Source of the DNA: Bacteroidales bacterium UBA6207
GTDB taxonomy: Bacteria; Bacteroidota; Bacteroidia; Bacteroidales; F082
DNA: 10,626 nt
Assembly: GCA_002421995.1 (NCBI GenBank)
Contig: DISP01000250.1
Location: forward strand, 1-10,626
Direction: 5' to 3'
A program made the position numbers and the translations under genes. Positions 7,783 to 10,626 of this stretch are shown here, piece after piece (positions within the stretch are counted from its first letter, which is position 1; each line of letters opens with the position of its first letter). A model generated the notes under the pieces. The model made no database searches and was not told where the DNA came from. It worked only from the letters and a program-made list of their open reading frames with translations.

Positions 7783-8990
7783 TGATACCCAATTTACCAT
7801 CATCACGCCGCATGAAGCGTGTTATGTCGTTGTTTCTTATTCTGGGGCTTGCACTTTTGTTTAAGCCACTCGGAGCGCAAACGCCCGAAGCAGAAAAGAA
7901 CTTCCAGCAATGCAGGGCCTGCCATAATCTGGAAGGTCCCAAACTCATCGGGCCAACGCTGTCAGGTGTTAACGAACGCCGCGCGCAGGATTGGCTGATC
8001 CGGTTCATCCGGAACTCTCAGGAAGTGATTCAATCGGGCGATCCTATCGCTGTTAAAGTGTATGAGGAGAACAACAAAATCCCGATGCCTCCACACAACC
8101 TCACTGATGAACAGATCATTGACATTCTGAAGTACATCAAAAGCGGTGGAAAAGTTGATCCGCAATATGCTGCTGCAGAACCATCAGCTGATCAGAAAGC
8201 TGCCGAAGACCTGGCGCTGAAAATTGCTGCCGAACAGGAAGCCCGTGAAGAAAAACTGGCTGACATAGAGCGCGATGCCAACCGAAACTTCGGAACAACA
8301 TTCATCATTACAATCATCATCCTGCTCGTAGTCCTCATTGATCTTTTTGTGACCAGAGTGATCAAAGCCAAGTTTGTACACTCAACACTTATCCTGGTTG
8401 CACTTTTCATCATCGGTGAAATTATTTATAAAGAATCTGCTGCGGTGGGACGCCAACAGTATTACCAGCCCGATCAGCCTGTCTGGTTCTCACACAAGGT
8501 GCATGCCGGACAGAACCAGATAGACTGTAAATATTGCCACACTGCTGCCGACTATAGCAAGAGCGCAGGAATACCTTCGGTTAATGTTTGCATGAACTGT
8601 CATAACCTCGTCAGAGAAGGTAAGGTGACCGGAACCGAAGAGATTGCCAAAATCCATAAAGCATGGGAAAGCGGAGAACCTATTCAGTGGGTGCGCGTTC
8701 ATAACCTGCCCGATCACGTTTTCTTCAGCCATGCCCAACATGTCAAATCCGGTAAACTCGATTGTGCCGAATGTCATGGCGAAGTCGAAACGATGAACCA
8801 GATTATTCAGGTGAATGACCTTAGCATGGGCTGGTGCCTGCAGTGCCACCGCAAAACCGAAGTACAGTTTGCTGACAATAAATTTTTCATGGCATATGAA
8901 AAAATGCATGAGAAATTCAGCAATGGTGAAGTGAAAAAAGTTACAGCCGACATGCTGGGCGGTGCAGATTGTATGAAATGTCATTATTAA
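7779..8990 (+). CDS. actA: Alternative Complex III cytochrome c subunit, ActA-like, six heme motifs
   Basis: Multiheme c-type cytochrome of Alternative Complex III, the quinol-oxidising respiratory complex of many Bacteroidetes. Signal peptide at about 12-34 (GAQ end). An N-terminal class I cytochrome domain carries CRACH (45-49) with a likely axial methionine M103 in KIPMPPHN. A Glu/Ala-rich, probably helical linker (about 138-166) leads to two hydrophobic segments (about 171-191 and 198-215), then a C-terminal multiheme domain with CKYCH (250), CMNCH (271), CAECH (329), CLQCH (353) and CMKCH (398, ending two residues before the stop). Five motifs fit the pentaheme ActA; the sixth is the extra N-terminal domain. 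Start at 7779 or 7782 or, equally plausible, ATG 7812, which gives a cleaner signal peptide (MKRVMSLFLILGLALL). actB follows after 23 bases, so they are co-transcribed. Identification as ActA rests on the C-terminal five-heme pattern and on the actB neighbour. Confidence 0.88.
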   Translation: MMIPNLPSSRRMKRVMSLFLILGLALLFKPLGAQTPEAEKNFQQCRACHNLEGPKLIGPTLSGVNERRAQDWLIRFIRNSQEVIQSGDPIAVKVYEENNKIPMPPHNLTDEQIIDILKYIKSGGKVDPQYAAAEPSADQKAAEDLALKIAAEQEAREEKLADIERDANRNFGTTFIITIIILLVVLIDLFVTRVIKAKFVHSTLILVALFIIGEIIYKESAAVGRQQYYQPDQPVWFSHKVHAGQNQIDCKYCHTAADYSKSAGIPSVNVCMNCHNLVREGKVTGTEEIAKIHKAWESGEPIQWVRVHNLPDHVFFSHAQHVKSGKLDCAECHGEVETMNQIIQVNDLSMGWCLQCHRKTEVQFADNKFFMAYEKMHEKFSNGEVKKVTADMLGGADCMKCHY

Positions 8991-9013
8991 TCTCCCAAAA
9001 GAATCTCTACTGA

Positions 9014-10626
9014 ATGGAAAAGAAATATTTTAAAAGCATTGAAGAGCTTCGGATTGACACCTCACGAGAGAATGATATTCATGCCGCAGGTGATAAGTTT
9101 TATATCCTCGATGCGCAGCGTGAAGCTTTGACGCTTCCCTCTACAACAAGACGTGATTTTCTGAAAGCTTTTGGTTTTACGATTGCCTCTGCAGCTGTTG
9201 CAACTTCATGCGAACAGCCGGTGCGCAAAGCCATCCCCTTCCTGATACAGCCCGAAGGCATTATTCCCGGCAAAGCATCTTATTATGCATCAACTTTTTA
9301 TGATGGCATTGATTATTGCAGCGTTTTGGTGAAAGTGAGAGATGGAAGACCAATAAAGATAGAAGGTAACAGCCTTTCGTCGGTAACCAAAGGAGGCACA
9401 AATGCCCGCACCCAGGCTTCGGTGCTTAATCTGTATGACAATGCAAGGCATAAAAATCCCTCTAAGAACGGAAGCGAAATTAGCTGGGAACAGCTTGATT
9501 CAGAAGTAATTGCTAAGATTAGGGAAGCGAGTTCCTCCAACAAGAAAATCGTTATCCTGACATCTTCGGTTATCAGTCCGTCCACGAATGCTGCAATCAA
9601 CGACTTTGCTTCAGCCTTTGCGGGAACTGAATTAGTTACCTACGACGCCTTCCCGGCAAGCGGAATGCTCGATGCCAACGAATCGTCGTTTGGTGTTCCT
9701 TTCATTCCCTCTTACCGTTTTGATAAAGCCGACCTGATCGTTTCGTTCGATGCTGATTTCCTTGGCAGCTGGCTTTCGCCTGTTGAATATACCAAACAAT
9801 ACATCGTGAACCGTAAACTCGTTGACGGTCAGCGTAAAATGTCACGACATATTCATTTCGAAGGTGCCATGTCGCTCACCGGAAGCAATGCCGACTACAG
9901 GGTTCAGCTTAGACCTTCTCATCAAAAAATGGTGTTGGCTCAGTTATTAAGCGAACTCAGACAACAGTCAGGAAGTGCAACACCAGGCCTTGGCGATGCT
10001 TCAAACGATGTGAAAGAGCTGGCAAAAAACCTCATGCAACACAAGGGTAAGTCTTTGGTCGTATGCGGAAGCAACAGCCGTGATGAGCAACTCCTCGTTA
10101 ACGAAATCAACCAGATACTCGGAAACTATGGCGCAACCATTGAGACAGATATTCAGCTCAAAACCCGTCAGGGCCTCAACCACCGCGTCACCAGATTGGT
10201 CGAAGAGATGAATGCCGGAAAAGTTGGTGCACTCATCATCATGGATGTCAATCCATTATACGATTATCCGCAGGCAGCACAATTTGCTCAGGGTTTGCAA
10301 AAAGTTGGAATGAGCATCGCATTGAACGTTATCAGTGATGAGACTTCGGCAGCCACCACTTTTGTCGGCCCCGACCATCATTATCTCGAAGCATGGAACG
10401 ATGCCGAAGTTAAGACAGGTTTTTATTCACTTTCCCAGCCTGCCATCCGCCCGATCTTCAACACCCGTTCCGCCCAGGAAAGTTTGTTGAAATGGAGTGG
10501 AAACAATACAGATTTCAGATCCTACATCAAAGCCTACTGGCAAAAGAATCTTTTTGCTGCCGACAACAGCTATCTCTCTTTTGAAAGTTTCTGGAACGCG
10601 AAATTGCATGACGGTGTTTTCGAATC
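9014..10626 (+). CDS. actB: Alternative Complex III subunit ActB (molybdopterin-oxidoreductase-like/Fe-S), N-terminal part
   Basis: The first 537 codons of ActB; the frame is open to the end of the window. ActB is a fusion of a molybdopterin-oxidoreductase-like domain and a ferredoxin-like Fe-S domain, roughly 1000 residues in total, so the Fe-S half lies outside. Residues 46-51 are the twin-arginine motif RRDFLK, followed by a hydrophobic stretch and AVATSC, with C66 in a lipobox-like position, suggesting Tat-linked export and perhaps lipid attachment. Next come QPEGIIPGKASYYASTF and VKVRDGRPIKIEGN, typical of the oxidoreductase-like domain. The cysteines for the N-terminal Fe-S cluster of true molybdoenzymes are absent (only C102 in that area), as expected for ActB, which lacks the molybdenum cofactor. 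The start ATG at 9014 gives MEKKYFKSIEEL; no Shine-Dalgarno is visible. Confidence 0.88.
   Translation, partial: MEKKYFKSIEELRIDTSRENDIHAAGDKFYILDAQREALTLPSTTRRDFLKAFGFTIASAAVATSCEQPVRKAIPFLIQPEGIIPGKASYYASTFYDGIDYCSVLVKVRDGRPIKIEGNSLSSVTKGGTNARTQASVLNLYDNARHKNPSKNGSEISWEQLDSEVIAKIREASSSNKKIVILTSSVISPSTNAAINDFASAFAGTELVTYDAFPASGMLDANESSFGVPFIPSYRFDKADLIVSFDADFLGSWLSPVEYTKQYIVNRKLVDGQRKMSRHIHFEGAMSLTGSNADYRVQLRPSHQKMVLAQLLSELRQQSGSATPGLGDASNDVKELAKNLMQHKGKSLVVCGSNSRDEQLLVNEINQILGNYGATIETDIQLKTRQGLNHRVTRLVEEMNAGKVGALIIMDVNPLYDYPQAAQFAQGLQKVGMSIALNVISDETSAATTFVGPDHHYLEAWNDAEVKTGFYSLSQPAIRPIFNTRSAQESLLKWSGNNTDFRSYIKAYWQKNLFAADNSYLSFESFWNAKLHDGVFE

Noticed and set aside
9313..9600. 95-residue minus-strand frame within the actB region
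   Set aside because: The plus strand carries a continuous ActB frame through it; the minus-strand frame has no motif.

Overview
The window looks like a chromosomal segment from a member of the Bacteroidetes (Bacteroidota), probably one that respires. The evidence is a Bacteroidetes-type HtpG, a promoter of the TAnnTTTG type, no recognisable Shine-Dalgarno sequence in front of most genes, and the start of an Alternative Complex III (act) operon. Base composition and coding style look even across the window. I see no tRNA, rRNA, CRISPR array, insertion sequence or phage gene.

Layout: (1) 1-366, plus strand, the C-terminal part of pyrF, cut by the window edge. (2) 395-1414, minus strand, ilvE, convergent with pyrF and separated from it by a hairpin terminator. 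(3) 1548-3425, minus strand, two closely spaced genes: a SAM-dependent methyltransferase of the Methyltransf_32 type, broken by an apparent one-base deletion near 2733, followed by a DUF554 membrane protein. (4) 3648-5555, plus strand, htpG, divergent from the methyltransferase and followed by a long hairpin. (5) 5659-7507, plus strand, a three-gene cluster: lemA, a small soluble TPM-domain protein, and an exported, membrane-anchored TPM-domain protein with a glycine-rich tail. A strong hairpin plus T-tract closes it. (6) From 7619 to the window end, plus strand, a good Bacteroidetes-type promoter, a roughly 120-base leader, a six-heme cytochrome c protein (ActA-like with an N-terminal monoheme domain), and the first 537 codons of ActB, which runs off the window.

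How they work together: pyrF (pyrimidine synthesis), ilvE (branched-chain amino acids), htpG (chaperone) and the methyltransferase/DUF554 pair are unrelated housekeeping units. The LemA/TPM cluster is a common Bacteroidetes gene set tied to the cell envelope, without a firm biochemical role. The last two genes are the start of the quinol-oxidising Alternative Complex III, which replaces the bc1 complex in many Bacteroidetes and usually continues with actC-F and often cytochrome oxidase genes downstream.

I did not find a convincing undescribed system. The items most worth a second look are the methyltransferase frameshift, the six-heme ActA architecture, and the short leader reading frame that overlaps the actA start by ATGA.
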